From: Phocaeicola_A sp045545095
GTDB lineage: Bacteria; Bacteroidota; Bacteroidia; Bacteroidales; Bacteroidaceae
Direction of reading: 5' to 3'
Length of the DNA: 64,000 bases
Assembly (NCBI GenBank): GCA_045545095.1
Contig: JAZQAG010000033.1
Span: forward strand, 124,001-188,000
Positions within the stretch are counted from its first letter, which is position 1, and every line of letters starts with the position of its first letter. The notes under the pieces are model-generated. The model saw only the letters and a list, made by a program, of their open reading frames with translations, made no database searches and had not been told where the DNA came from. Below, one piece after another: positions 17,466-25,999 of the stretch. A program made the position numbers and the translations under genes.

Positions 17466-18641
17466 ATGATAGACGTGACACTTTACAATTATATGGATGA
17501 GGTGCTGAAGCGAATCCCCGTCTCTTTCCATCGCTACATGTACACTCAGGTGAGTTGGGACAGCAGGCTTGTGGGCATTATGGGACCGCGTGGTGTGGGG
17601 AAATCCACCATGGTGTTGCAGTACTTGTTGGAGCATCGGACGGTGGGAAACCACCTGTATGTGTCGGCCGACCATCTTTATTTCACGATGCATCGGCTGG
17701 TGGACTTGGCCGATGATTTTGTGAAGGAGGGAGGAACCCATCTCTATATCGATGAAGTGCATAAGTACAAGGGGTGGTCAAGGGAATTGAAACAGATATA
17801 CGATGTTCATCCCGACTTGCACATTGTGTTTACCGGCTCTTCCGTATTGGACATCCAACAGGGTGAAGCTGACTTGAGCCGCCGGGCGCTGATGTATCAG
17901 ATGCAGGGACTCTCTTTCCGTGAATATTTGGAAATGTATCATGGGGTCTCTTCACCGGTGTATGCCTTGGAGGAGATTTTGTCCCATCAGGTGGATTTGC
18001 CGGACATACAACATCCGTTGCCACTGTTCAGGGAGTATCTCAAGAATGGTTATTACCCATTTGCTTCCGAAGGGGGCTTTGAATTGAGAATGGAGCAAGT
18101 GGTGGCGCAGACTGTGGAGAATGACATACCCCAGTATGCCGACATGAAGATGTCCACTGCCCGTAAGTTGAAGCAGATGCTTTCGGTCGTGGCATCCTTG
18201 GCTCCCTACAAGCCCAACGCATTGAATTTGGCTGCTGAGATAGGGGTGAGCAAGAATAATATACCAGACTATCTCTACTATCTTGAACGAGCGGGGATGA
18301 TAGGCCAGTTGCGCGATGACACGGGAGGAATGCGCGGATTGGGGAAAGTGGAGAAGGTGTATGTGGATAATCCCAGTTTGATGACTGTGCTCGCAGGAGG
18401 TTCGCCTGATGTGGGAAATTTGCGCGAGACTTTCTTTTATAACCAAATGCGAGTGAGGAATGATGTCACTTCATCCCGTGACTCTGATTTTTCTATTGGT
18501 CAATACACATTTGAGGTTGGCAGAAGAAAGAAAGGGAAAAAACAGGTTGAGGGGTTGGCAAACGGTATTGTGGTGCGCGACGATATAGAGCGTGGGCATG
18601 GCATCTTCGTTCCCCTCTGGCAGTTCGGGCTCAACTATTGA
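17466..18641 (+). CDS. AAA-family ATPase (ATP-binding protein with winged-helix-like C-terminus)
   Basis: A 391-residue cytosolic P-loop protein of the AAA_14-like group common in gut Bacteroidetes. Walker A is GPRGVGKST (about residues 40-48), Walker B is LYIDEVHK (about 92-99), and the sensor segment reads HIVFTGSSVLD. The C-terminal third (GVSKNNIPDYLYYLERAGMI) resembles a winged helix, followed by a nuclease-like fold remnant typical of DUF4143 (FYNQMR, DFSIGQYTFEVGRRKKGKKQ). The biological role of this group is not established. It stands alone behind palindromic sites and is followed by a strong bidirectional terminator. Confidence 0.85.
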   Translation: MIDVTLYNYMDEVLKRIPVSFHRYMYTQVSWDSRLVGIMGPRGVGKSTMVLQYLLEHRTVGNHLYVSADHLYFTMHRLVDLADDFVKEGGTHLYIDEVHKYKGWSRELKQIYDVHPDLHIVFTGSSVLDIQQGEADLSRRALMYQMQGLSFREYLEMYHGVSSPVYALEEILSHQVDLPDIQHPLPLFREYLKNGYYPFASEGGFELRMEQVVAQTVENDIPQYADMKMSTARKLKQMLSVVASLAPYKPNALNLAAEIGVSKNNIPDYLYYLERAGMIGQLRDDTGGMRGLGKVEKVYVDNPSLMTVLAGGSPDVGNLRETFFYNQMRVRNDVTSSRDSDFSIGQYTFEVGRRKKGKKQVEGLANGIVVRDDIERGHGIFVPLWQFGLNY

Positions 18642-18653
18642 GACTATACAAAC

Positions 18654-18692
18654 AGAGCCAAGGCACGTCATCCCGACGACCTTGGCTCTTTT
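18654..18692. terminator. Bidirectional terminator between the ATPase and the beta-barrel gene
   Basis: AGAGCCAAGG (18654-18663) pairs perfectly with CCTTGGCTCT (18680-18689), followed by TTTT. It lies between convergent genes. Confidence 0.8.
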
Positions 18693-18740
18693 GCGCGCGT
18701 ACATTTATTTAATCTTACTTAATGTTTCAACTCTTTCCCT

Positions 18741-19631
18741 TTAGAAACCGAGGATGAGGCCCGTGGAGATGCCTTTGAAGCTGGGGGCATAGTCGGTGTC
18801 GAGCACTTCGCAGGGCGAATATTTTACGTAGAAGCCTAATCCTTTGATGCAGACGGCGCCCATCAAATCTACGGTCAGGCGGTTGTAGTGTTGCAGGTTG
18901 TGGGTCTCCTTTTTACCTTCCCCATCAAGGCTGTAGCGGGTCTTCAGGCTGGCATGGGTGTTGATGTTCACCACGGGGCCGAGGCGCAACTCCAGCCAGT
19001 CGTTGAACTCGTAGCTCATCAGCATGGGCACCGTCCAGCTGAACACCTTCAGGCGCGAGAACTCGATGGCGGCTCCCTCGGGATAAGGGCCGATGACGAT
19101 GTCGTTCCCCTCGGGGATGAAGCGGTTGCGGTCGGTCATGCGGTAGTTCTTCCAGTTGAGGCCCAAACCGATGGAGAGGAAGAACGGTGAGCGTCCCGGA
19201 TACCAAGCCCACTCGAAGATGGAGGGAGCCATCAGCTCGTAGGATGCACCCATATCGACATTCATCCCGTCGGGCGTGTCCAGTGCATCCACAAAGCCCA
19301 CGCCGAAGCCGCATATGTGTACCTCGCTATGGGCGCGTCGGGTGTTATGCTCTTTCTTCTTCTTCTTGCTGAAGGGGATGTTGAACTCTATGATGTCTGT
19401 GCGGCGTTCGCGTGTCACCGTCACTTCGTCCTGTGCCAACACGACGGTGTGGTTGTAATGGAAGTTGGGTTCCCCTTGCCGTCCGTGTATGGTTACGCTC
19501 ATCGAGTCGTTTGAACTTTCGATAATCACCTCATTGGGTTCCAGGAACACTTCGCGTGTCATCTCTTGTTGGGCCATGGCCGGGGTTGTCAGCAGGGCGA
19601 GTGCAATCAGGGTTGAAATCTTTTTCTTCAT
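18741..19631 (-). CDS. Exported protein with shared N-terminal module and predicted outer membrane beta-barrel
   Basis: 296 residues. A signal peptide (1-20, ending AMAQ) is followed by an N-terminal module of about 65 residues (DSMSVTIHGRQGEPNF ... VTVTRERRTDIIEFNIPF), a lysine-rich linker (SKKKKKEHN), then alternating amphipathic strands ending in the terminal phenylalanine LILGF, as expected for an outer membrane barrel. The N-terminal module is also found in the BspA-type protein at 21160-22986. No named family is recognised. It is the last gene of the minus-strand cluster with the sigma factor and probably belongs to its regulon. Confidence 0.75.
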   Translation of the reverse strand: MKKKISTLIALALLTTPAMAQQEMTREVFLEPNEVIIESSNDSMSVTIHGRQGEPNFHYNHTVVLAQDEVTVTRERRTDIIEFNIPFSKKKKKEHNTRRAHSEVHICGFGVGFVDALDTPDGMNVDMGASYELMAPSIFEWAWYPGRSPFFLSIGLGLNWKNYRMTDRNRFIPEGNDIVIGPYPEGAAIEFSRLKVFSWTVPMLMSYEFNDWLELRLGPVVNINTHASLKTRYSLDGEGKKETHNLQHYNRLTVDLMGAVCIKGLGFYVKYSPCEVLDTDYAPSFKGISTGLILGF

Positions 19632-19657
19632 AGTCAGTATGTGTTTTTTATTGTTTA

Positions 19658-20104
19658 TTACTTGAACATTGTCTTCAGTTGCTCCAGTGTGGCGTGTCCT
19701 TCCATGTACACCACGCTCAGACTCAGGTCTCTGCTGTCGGATTGCAGGGCGGCATTGCGGTAGAACAGGTAGCGGTTTTTCCCCTTGTGCGGCGGCAGGC
19801 AGAAGAATCCGTAGTAGAGTCTCCCATTTATCCGGCCCACCTCCTTGTCGTAGGCATTGCGGCTGTCTGTCTCAATCCACTTTTCTATCTTTTCAGACAG
19901 GGCTTTCCCATTGTCGAAGGTCACACTGCGGAAGAGGGTCAGGTCGTATGGCTTCAGCTCCTTTCCCTGCACCATCACTTCCGTGGCTTTGTACTTCTTG
20001 ATGTAGTCGTTGCCGAACAACTCTCCAATCTTCAAATCTTCTTGTGCCAGGGCCGGAAGGGTGGCCAGCACGAAGATGGTCAGTATGGTTTTCAGTCGTT
20101 TCAT
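19658..20104 (-). CDS. Small exported protein of unknown function
   Basis: 148 residues with a clear signal peptide (MKRLKTILTIFVLATLPALA). The mature part is mixed alpha/beta, with the stretch NGRLYYGFFCLPPHKGKNRYLFYRN in the middle. Similar small proteins next to ECF sigma factors occur in Bacteroides; I think of the DUF6108 group but cannot confirm it. It sits 12 bases downstream of the putative anti-sigma gene and 26 bases upstream of the beta-barrel gene, so the genes are almost certainly cotranscribed. Confidence 0.75.
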   Translation of the reverse strand: MKRLKTILTIFVLATLPALAQEDLKIGELFGNDYIKKYKATEVMVQGKELKPYDLTLFRSVTFDNGKALSEKIEKWIETDSRNAYDKEVGRINGRLYYGFFCLPPHKGKNRYLFYRNAALQSDSRDLSLSVVYMEGHATLEQLKTMFK

Positions 20105-20116
20105 ATATGTGGTTGT

Positions 20117-20596
20117 TTATTGCTTCATCAGTTCAAACATGCTTCCCAATTGCTCCTCTACGGTGGTCATCGGCTCCACCTGTTGCACGTGCGACATGGC
20201 GTGGTGCATGGCCTGTATCACTTGGGCTGGGTCGGTCACCCGGTGGCCGTTGACGTAGGCAATGCAGATGTCCTTCTCCGCACTCTTGTCGGCCGTCAGC
20301 CACTTCACGGTGGGGACTGACACCAGCGCCAACAGGATGGAGGCTGCCGCCACCGCAGGTATCCATCGCCGTCTCGGGCGGAAGGGTATAATGCTGGTAA
20401 TGGAAGCGGCTTGTCCGTGTAAGCGTTTGCCAACGGTGGCATAGCCCATCACCGCACGCAGTTCGTCCCATTCGGCTCCGTCAGCTTCGGGTGAGGCGGC
20501 AAATCGTTTCAGCATCCGTTCCTCCGCTTCGGTGGTTTCGGCATCGAAGTAGCGGCGGGCCATCTCTTTCCAGTATTGATAATCTTTTTCAATCAT
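20117..20596 (-). CDS. Putative single-pass anti-sigma factor
   Basis: 159 residues. The N-terminal cytosolic part (1-75) has the helical pattern YFDAETTEAEERMLKRF typical of zinc-less anti-sigma N-termini. One transmembrane helix follows (about 81-100, WIPAVAAASILLALVSVPTV), then an extracytoplasmic tail of about 60 residues. Its start codon overlaps the sigma factor stop by four bases (ATGA), so the two are translationally coupled. By position and topology it should hold the ECF sigma factor at the membrane; this is inference, as no domain is recognised with certainty. Confidence 0.7.
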   Translation of the reverse strand: MIEKDYQYWKEMARRYFDAETTEAEERMLKRFAASPEADGAEWDELRAVMGYATVGKRLHGQAASITSIIPFRPRRRWIPAVAAASILLALVSVPTVKWLTADKSAEKDICIAYVNGHRVTDPAQVIQAMHHAMSHVQQVEPMTTVEEQLGSMFELMKQ

Positions 20597-21129
20597 AGTC
20601 TCTGTTGATTAGGGGTGTAACTCTCTCTCTTCCGGTATTCTTCTCTCAGCAGCTTTCTGGCCCTCGACAGGTTCATCCTGACGGCCGTCTGCTCCATGCC
20701 CAATAGGGTGGCAATCTCTTCGTAGCTCTTCTCCTCGTATTCCTTCATGCGGAAAATCTGTTGTTGCAGGGGCGTCAGGCGTTGGTGAAACAGCGCCTCC
20801 ACCAGGGCAAACTGCTCTTTCCGTTCCATCTCCTCTTGTGGCGAAGGTGCGGCCTGTTCCCTCTCCCCGTCCCGTTCGGGCTCCAGCTCCAGGGTCGGCC
20901 GTCGGTCTCGTCGGCGCACCTCGTCGATGCACAGGTTGCGCACCGTCAGGGTGGTTGCCGCCTCGGCCTGCTCGGCATTTTCGAGCGCATTTGCCCGTGG
21001 CCACAAGCGGCAGAAAGCCTCTTGCAGGGCATCGTCGGCATCCTCCTCGTCGGGCAGGAATTGCATGGCCAGCCGCCTGAGCCGCTTCCTCATGTGGGTA
21101 AAGATGGATATGAGATGTTCTTCGCTCAT
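20593..21129 (-). CDS. ECF-type RNA polymerase sigma-70 factor
   Basis: 178 residues, the usual ECF size. Region 2 is visible as FLPDEEDADDALQEAFCRLW (about 24-43), and region 4 as LTPLQQQIFRMKEYEEKSYEEIA followed by an HTH (LLGMEQTAVRMNLSRARKLLRE) near 125-170. Region 2.4 to linker is acidic and rich in E and Q. It is coupled to a putative anti-sigma gene. It begins 30 bases after the BspA-type gene ends, so either it is cotranscribed with it or it has its own promoter inside that gene. The targets probably include this cluster itself. Confidence 0.93.
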   Translation of the reverse strand: MSEEHLISIFTHMRKRLRRLAMQFLPDEEDADDALQEAFCRLWPRANALENAEQAEAATTLTVRNLCIDEVRRRDRRPTLELEPERDGEREQAAPSPQEEMERKEQFALVEALFHQRLTPLQQQIFRMKEYEEKSYEEIATLLGMEQTAVRMNLSRARKLLREEYRKRESYTPNQQRL

Positions 21130-21159
21130 GAATGGTGATGGAGAGACGTGTTTGCGGTC

Positions 21160-22986
21160 TTATTTTTTGTTCTTCAGCACCAGTTGCAGGACCTCCTTTT
21201 CGCAAGGGCAATCTTTGAAGGATTCAAACCCGACTTCTTGAAGGGAAGATGGCAGGCTTACGCTATAGAGATTCGTACAATGGGAGAATGCAATATTACC
21301 AATACTCTCCATGCCTTGTGGCAACTCTATGGCGACTAATTTTTCGCATTCGAAGAAAGCCCCGAATGCCAACTTTTTGCCTCCACCCTTCAGACTGGCA
21401 ACATTCAGTTTGGAGCAATAGCTAAAGGCATATTCTCCGATGGAGTCAACGGAAGATGGAATAGTGATTATCCATAAATTTGGGCATTGGCGGAAAGCAT
21501 CTTTGCCGATGATTTTGATCCCTTCGGGCAGGGATAGGGTGCCCATGGGGACTCTGTTTCCGCCGAATGCTCCTTCTCCAATGTGGGTGATGCCTTCGGG
21601 AAAGACTGTCGAGCCACATCCCAATACCAACGTCTTGCCGTCTTTGGTGAGGAGGGCATTGCTGCCGGCGGGGGAAGAGTAAACGGGGTTTCCCTCATCT
21701 ACCGTGATTGACACCAGTTCTTCGCAATTGTAGAAGGCATAGTTCTCGATTTTGGATACCGTCTTGGGCAGGTGCAGGCTATGTATGGGAATGCCCGTAA
21801 ATGCCTGTTCGACAATGGCCTCTATGCCTTCTACGATACGGGTTCCGGTACAGGCCGTTATCAGAGCATTGCTTGCTGTTTCGACGATGGCATTGCATGC
21901 TGACCGCGAGTCGTATTGGCTATTCCCTTCCTCTACCGTCAATGATTTCAGTTGGTTGCATCCCCGGAACAGATTGCCATATCTATATCCAATCTCTTTG
22001 ACATTTTTAGGTATGACGATTGATGTCAAGGAGGTACAATTCCAAAATACATACGCCCCAAGATATTCGAGCGATTGGGGCAGGGAGATGGACTTCAGAT
22101 AGTAACATCCTGCAAAAGCCAAGTCTTCAATCCGTTTGACTCCTTCCGGTATTGTGATGCTTTCCATATTAAGGCAATAGGCAAAGGCTGCATCGCCAAT
22201 GGTCGTGACACTGGAGGGGATGGCAGAACCGCCACATCCTGCAACGAGTGTGTTGCTCTCCGTTTCGATGATGGCATTACAATTGTCCCGTGAGTCAAAT
22301 TCTTTATTGGCAGAATCTACAATGATGTTTTTCAGGTTGGGGCAACTGCCGAATATGTTCCATCCGATGTCTTCTATGGATGCAGGAATCCGTACCGATT
22401 GCAAGTTGGTGCAGCAGATGAATGCCTCTTCACCAATAGCCCACACTCCTTCATCGATAATCAGGTGTTTGATGTTGGTGTTGCCGGCAAACCCTTTCTT
22501 GCTGATGCTGCCTACGTTGTACCTTTTCCCTTCGTATTCGACGAATGCAGGAATATGAAGTACCGAGTCTGCCTCGTTGGCAAGGTACGAAGCCAGTTTC
22601 CGGGAGATGTGGACATCGTCATCTGAAAGGCTGTGGACTACGCACTCGAATCCGTTGACAACGAAGGTGCGTGTCCCCTTCATCTCGAATGTCCCCTCTT
22701 TGTCCTTTACCGAGTTGATGCCGAAGGGGATGGAGAAGTTGGGATGGGTGCGGCGTTCGCGCGTCACCGTCACTTTGTCCGATGGGTACATCACGGTGCG
22801 GGAGAATGTGAAGTCGGGTTCTCCCTGACGTCCCTTGATGGTGATGTTCATCGAATCGCGGCCGTCCTTGATGGTCACCCGCTCAGGGTTCAAGAAGGTG
22901 GATTCCTGTGGCACCTCCTGTTGGGCAAAGGCATGGGCGGCACTTGTCAGCAGCCATGCGGAGAGTATGATGCTTTTTCTGTTCAT
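21160..22986 (-). CDS. BspA-type leucine-rich-repeat exported protein
   Basis: 608 residues. A signal peptide (MNRKSIILSAWLLTSAAHA) precedes an N-terminal module of about 65 residues (DSMNITIKGRQGEPDF ... KVTVTRERRTHPNFSIPFG) that is clearly homologous to the start of the beta-barrel protein at 18741-19631. Then come about twenty LRR_5 (BspA, Treponema-type) repeats with the pattern IxxxAFxxCxxLxxIxIPxSVxxI up to residue 600. Such repeats mediate adhesion or protein binding at the cell surface. It ends without a sorting signal. It lies upstream of the sigma factor on the same strand. Confidence 0.9.
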   Translation of the reverse strand: MNRKSIILSAWLLTSAAHAFAQQEVPQESTFLNPERVTIKDGRDSMNITIKGRQGEPDFTFSRTVMYPSDKVTVTRERRTHPNFSIPFGINSVKDKEGTFEMKGTRTFVVNGFECVVHSLSDDDVHISRKLASYLANEADSVLHIPAFVEYEGKRYNVGSISKKGFAGNTNIKHLIIDEGVWAIGEEAFICCTNLQSVRIPASIEDIGWNIFGSCPNLKNIIVDSANKEFDSRDNCNAIIETESNTLVAGCGGSAIPSSVTTIGDAAFAYCLNMESITIPEGVKRIEDLAFAGCYYLKSISLPQSLEYLGAYVFWNCTSLTSIVIPKNVKEIGYRYGNLFRGCNQLKSLTVEEGNSQYDSRSACNAIVETASNALITACTGTRIVEGIEAIVEQAFTGIPIHSLHLPKTVSKIENYAFYNCEELVSITVDEGNPVYSSPAGSNALLTKDGKTLVLGCGSTVFPEGITHIGEGAFGGNRVPMGTLSLPEGIKIIGKDAFRQCPNLWIITIPSSVDSIGEYAFSYCSKLNVASLKGGGKKLAFGAFFECEKLVAIELPQGMESIGNIAFSHCTNLYSVSLPSSLQEVGFESFKDCPCEKEVLQLVLKNKK

Positions 22987-23027
22987 AGGTTTTCTCTCTT
23001 ATTTGTGAAGTGTTCCTTTCTATAAAG

Positions 23028-23056
23028 CTAAACGATAAGCGACACGATTTGTAACA
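23028..23056 (-). promoter_or_regulatory. Possible ECF-type promoter of the BspA-like gene
   Basis: On the minus strand TGTTACA (23056-23050) and CGTTTAG (23034-23028) are 15 bases apart, the arrangement of ECF -35/-10 elements. A vegetative -7-like TAGCTTTA (23030-23023) overlaps but has no -33 partner. Autoregulation by the nearby ECF factor is a guess. Confidence 0.35.
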
Positions 23057-23090
23057 GGAGAAATGTATTTTTGGTGCAAAAGGGTAAAAA

Positions 23091-23153
23091 ACAAAGGCAC
23101 AAAAACGCAAAAATTCAGTTTACCAATAAACTTTTGTGTTTATATGCCTTTGT
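23091..23153. repeat. Inverted repeat (ACAAAGGCAC-type arms)
   Basis: The left arm, 22 bases from 23091, and the right arm, 23132-23153, are complementary at 19 of 22 positions around a 19-base loop. It fills the gap between the gamma carbonic anhydrase and BspA-like genes (both minus). Confidence 0.65.
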
Positions 23154-23171
23154 GTCTTGAACTAATTTGGG

Positions 23172-23690
23172 TTACTCCTCCTTATACCATCCGGCATACA
23201 TGATGTAGCCGTTGGCAATCTTCTCGTTGATTTCCTTGGCCTGGTCGGGAGCCACTTTCTTGATGAACTTGGCGGGTACGCCTGCCCACAGTTCGCCCGG
23301 GCCTATCTGTGTGTTGGCCAATACGAGAGCCCCGGCCGCCACGATGGCACCGCGCCCCACGTGGGCATGGTCGAGCAGGGTGGCGCCCATGCCGATGAGG
23401 GCAAAGTCATCGACATCGGCTCCGTGGATGGTGACGTTGTGACCGACGGATACATCGTCGCCGATGCGGATGGTGGATTTCTCGTAAAGCGTGTGGAGCA
23501 CGCTTCCGTCCTGAATGTTCACGCGGTTGCCGATGCGGATGCTGTTCACATCGCCACGCAACACGGTGTTGAACCAGATGCTGCACTGGTCGCCCATCAC
23601 CACATCGCCTACGATGGTGGCGTTTTCGGCCAGATAGCAGTCTTTCCCTATTTGTGGGGTGAACCCATGTACTGATTTGATTAGAGCCAT
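23172..23690 (-). CDS. Gamma-class carbonic anhydrase family protein
   Basis: 172-residue left-handed beta-helix (hexapeptide repeat) protein. Gamma carbonic anhydrases hydrate CO2 using zinc bound by three histidines. Candidate ligands are seen in VGHNVTIHG (around 84-92) and LLDHAHVG (around 107-114). Many members of this family (YrdA/PaaY type) have uncertain activity, so a carbonic anhydrase role is only likely. The fold pattern (I/V-G-D/N) repeats from residue 20 to 130, with a C-terminal helix. It is downstream of the aminopeptidase P gene with an inverted-repeat element in the 187-base gap. Confidence 0.9.
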   Translation of the reverse strand: MALIKSVHGFTPQIGKDCYLAENATIVGDVVMGDQCSIWFNTVLRGDVNSIRIGNRVNIQDGSVLHTLYEKSTIRIGDDVSVGHNVTIHGADVDDFALIGMGATLLDHAHVGRGAIVAAGALVLANTQIGPGELWAGVPAKFIKKVAPDQAKEINEKIANGYIMYAGWYKEE

Positions 23691-23703
23691 ATTCTTTCGC
23701 TTT

Positions 23704-23836
23704 TAGGAGTGTAGGAGGTAGGAGTGGCGCTTCGCTCAGGAGTATAGACAAATGTGCTTGCTTGCATGGAGTCCTCCTGCTTATCATAGTCGAAACTATT
23801 GTCTACACTTCTACACTCCAGCCTCCTATACTCCTA
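23704..23836. repeat. Inverted repeat built of TAGGAGT/GTAGGAGG units
   Basis: TAGGAGTGTAGGAGG (23704-23718) is complementary to CCTCCTATACTCCTA (23822-23836) at 14 of 15 positions. Further CTACACTCC and CCTCCTACACTACTTCACTCC units run to about 23868. It occupies the spacer upstream of the gamma carbonic anhydrase gene. Confidence 0.6.
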
Positions 23837-23877
23837 TATAAAGACACCCTCCTACACTACTTCACTCCATAAATAAA

Positions 23878-25683
23878 TTATATTTCCTTCGTTTTCCCCT
23901 TTAACCATTTCTGTTCTGCTTCATCGAGGTGTGGAGCCAATTCGTTGTACACCCGTTGGTGGTAGGCATTGAGCCATTGGAGTTCGTCGGGCGTCATCAG
24001 GGCGCGGACGATGGGGCGTGTGTCGATGGGGCAGAGGGTGAGGATATCGAACTTGTAGTAGGTGCCGAACTCCGTCTCCTGGTCAGGTACGATGAGCATC
24101 ATGTTTTCGATGCGCACACCGTGGCGGCCGGGGCGGTAGATGCCCGGTTCGTTGGTCACCGTCATGCCGGGGAGCAGCAGGGCGGGCATGTGGTTCATGC
24201 GGAACTGGTGAGGGCCTTCGTGCACGTTCAGATAGGAACCTACGCCGTGGCCCGTGCCATGGAGGTAGTTGATGCCCTCGGCCCACATGAATTGGCGGGC
24301 AAGCACATCGAGCTGGGTGCCACATGTGCCGTGGGGGAAGTGGGCGCGGCTGAGGGCGATGTTGCCCTTTAGCACCAGTGTATAGTCGCGACACTCTTCG
24401 TCGGTCAGTGGGCCGAGGGGGATGGTGCGGGTGATGTCCGTCGTGCCGTCCATGTATTGTGCACCACTATCGAGCAGGAGCAGGCCTCGTGGCTCCAGGG
24501 GGATGTCGCTCTCGGGCGTAGGCTCGTAGTGCACGATGGCGCCGTGGGTGCCGTATCCGGCAATGGTGTCGAAGCTGATGTCGCGGAAGAGTGCTTGGTA
24601 CGAGCGTTGGCGTGTCAGCTCACGGTCGGCACTCAGCTCGGTCACCTCTTCGCCCTGCTCCATTTTCTCCTCTAACCAGATGAGGAAGCGGACGAGGGCA
24701 ATGCCGTCGCGCACCATCGCCTTGCGGAAACCTTCAATTTCCGCTTCGTTCTTGATGGCCTTCATAGCTGGGATGGGCGAGGGGGCGAAGGTGCATCGCC
24801 CTTCGTCGGTGAGGCGTTGGCACTGGGTGCTGATTTCCACATTGCTGTTCGTGGGGAGCACCAGGGGGTAGGTGTCGAAGGTGGCCACCATGCGGTAGAA
24901 GTCGGCGTAGGGGTGAACGGCTACATTATTCTCGCGCAGATATTCCTCCACGGAGGAAGAAATTTTCTCAGGCAGGGCAAAAAAATGTGCCTCGTCGGGG
25001 GTGATGATGAGGTAGCTCACCACCACAGGATTGCAATGCACATCGGTGCCGCGCAGGTTCAGTGTCCAGGCAATGTCGTCGAGGGCCGAGACGATGAGGG
25101 TCTTCTCCCCGATGGCCTTGCGGATGCGTGCCAGCTTGTCGGCGCAACTTTCGCCAGCCAATGGCAGCGGTTGGATTTCAACCTCTTCACGGGGCAGGGA
25201 TGGGCGGAGCGGCCACAATTCGTCCCACCACTCTGTAGGGATGTGGGTAAGGCCGATGCCGAACTTTCCCATCAGTTCGTTGGCCCATGCCTCTGCCTGA
25301 TCGTGGCTGTTCACCGTAGGGTCGATACCTACCGTGTCGTCACCTTTCAACACACTACCCAACCAATCGGTGATGGAGGGGGTGTCGGGGAGCTTCTCTT
25401 TCATCAGGGCGATACCTGTCCCTGCCAATTGTTCCTCGGCTTGCAGGAAGTAACGCGAATCTGTCCACAGGGCCGCCTCGTTCAGCGTAATGACCGCCGT
25501 ACCTGCCGAGCCGTTGAAACCTGAAATCCATTCGCGCAATTTCCAGTGGTCGGGTACATATTCACTTCCGTGCGGGTCAGTGCTGGGGATAATGACAGCT
25601 TGTACGCCGTCTCTTCTCATATATTCGCGTAGCTGGTCGATACGCTCGTGTACAAGGGTGTTATAGGACTTTTCCATATTCAT
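23878..25683 (-). CDS. Aminopeptidase P family (Xaa-Pro) metallopeptidase
   Basis: 601 residues, cytosolic; removes the N-terminal residue from peptides with proline in position two. Two creatinase-like N-terminal domains are followed by the M24 pita-bread domain. Metal-binding positions are visible in LLLDSGAQYMDGTTDITRT, in GTGHGVG and in NEPGIYRPGRHGVRIEN. The length is typical of the three-domain form. An upstream ATG at 25782 would add 33 residues, but the promoter -7 box (25712-25719) lies inside that extension and GAAGAAGG precedes the ATG at 25683, so the shorter start is chosen. Confidence 0.93.
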   Translation of the reverse strand: MNMEKSYNTLVHERIDQLREYMRRDGVQAVIIPSTDPHGSEYVPDHWKLREWISGFNGSAGTAVITLNEAALWTDSRYFLQAEEQLAGTGIALMKEKLPDTPSITDWLGSVLKGDDTVGIDPTVNSHDQAEAWANELMGKFGIGLTHIPTEWWDELWPLRPSLPREEVEIQPLPLAGESCADKLARIRKAIGEKTLIVSALDDIAWTLNLRGTDVHCNPVVVSYLIITPDEAHFFALPEKISSSVEEYLRENNVAVHPYADFYRMVATFDTYPLVLPTNSNVEISTQCQRLTDEGRCTFAPSPIPAMKAIKNEAEIEGFRKAMVRDGIALVRFLIWLEEKMEQGEEVTELSADRELTRQRSYQALFRDISFDTIAGYGTHGAIVHYEPTPESDIPLEPRGLLLLDSGAQYMDGTTDITRTIPLGPLTDEECRDYTLVLKGNIALSRAHFPHGTCGTQLDVLARQFMWAEGINYLHGTGHGVGSYLNVHEGPHQFRMNHMPALLLPGMTVTNEPGIYRPGRHGVRIENMMLIVPDQETEFGTYYKFDILTLCPIDTRPIVRALMTPDELQWLNAYHQRVYNELAPHLDEAEQKWLKGKTKEI

Positions 25684-25711
25684 AGTTTTTCCTTCTTCAG
25701 ATTTGATAGGC

Positions 25712-25743
25712 CAAATATACCACATATTTCCTTGCGGAAGAAA
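25712..25743 (-). promoter_or_regulatory. Promoter of the aminopeptidase gene
   Basis: Minus strand TTTC (25743-25740), 20-base spacer, TATATTTG (25719-25712). It decides the start codon of the gene. Confidence 0.65.
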
Positions 25744-25907
25744 CATTTCGGATTTTTTTTGTGTTTGTCCGATGTCTTGCACATGGAGTGAGCTTCTGAG
25801 AGAATGCCATTTTGCTACATGGGAAAAGCAATTTGGCCATAGAAACCGGTGGGACAGAAAGGAAATGATTTGTATGAGCGAAATTAACTTACTTTATGAA
25901 TTGTTTC

Positions 25908-25940
25908 TTTCGCCCTTCTAAAAGATATTGACTACCTTTG
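25908..25940 (+). promoter_or_regulatory. Promoter of mdh
   Basis: TTTC (25908-25911), 21-base spacer, TACCTTTG (25933-25940). The mdh start at 26000 is about 60 bases downstream; the longer frame starting at 25928 would begin within the promoter and is rejected. Confidence 0.6.
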
Positions 25941-25999
25941 CCTGCGTAAAAAAGAATGGAGAATTCAATCCGTATAAATATATAATTAAGATTAAGAGT

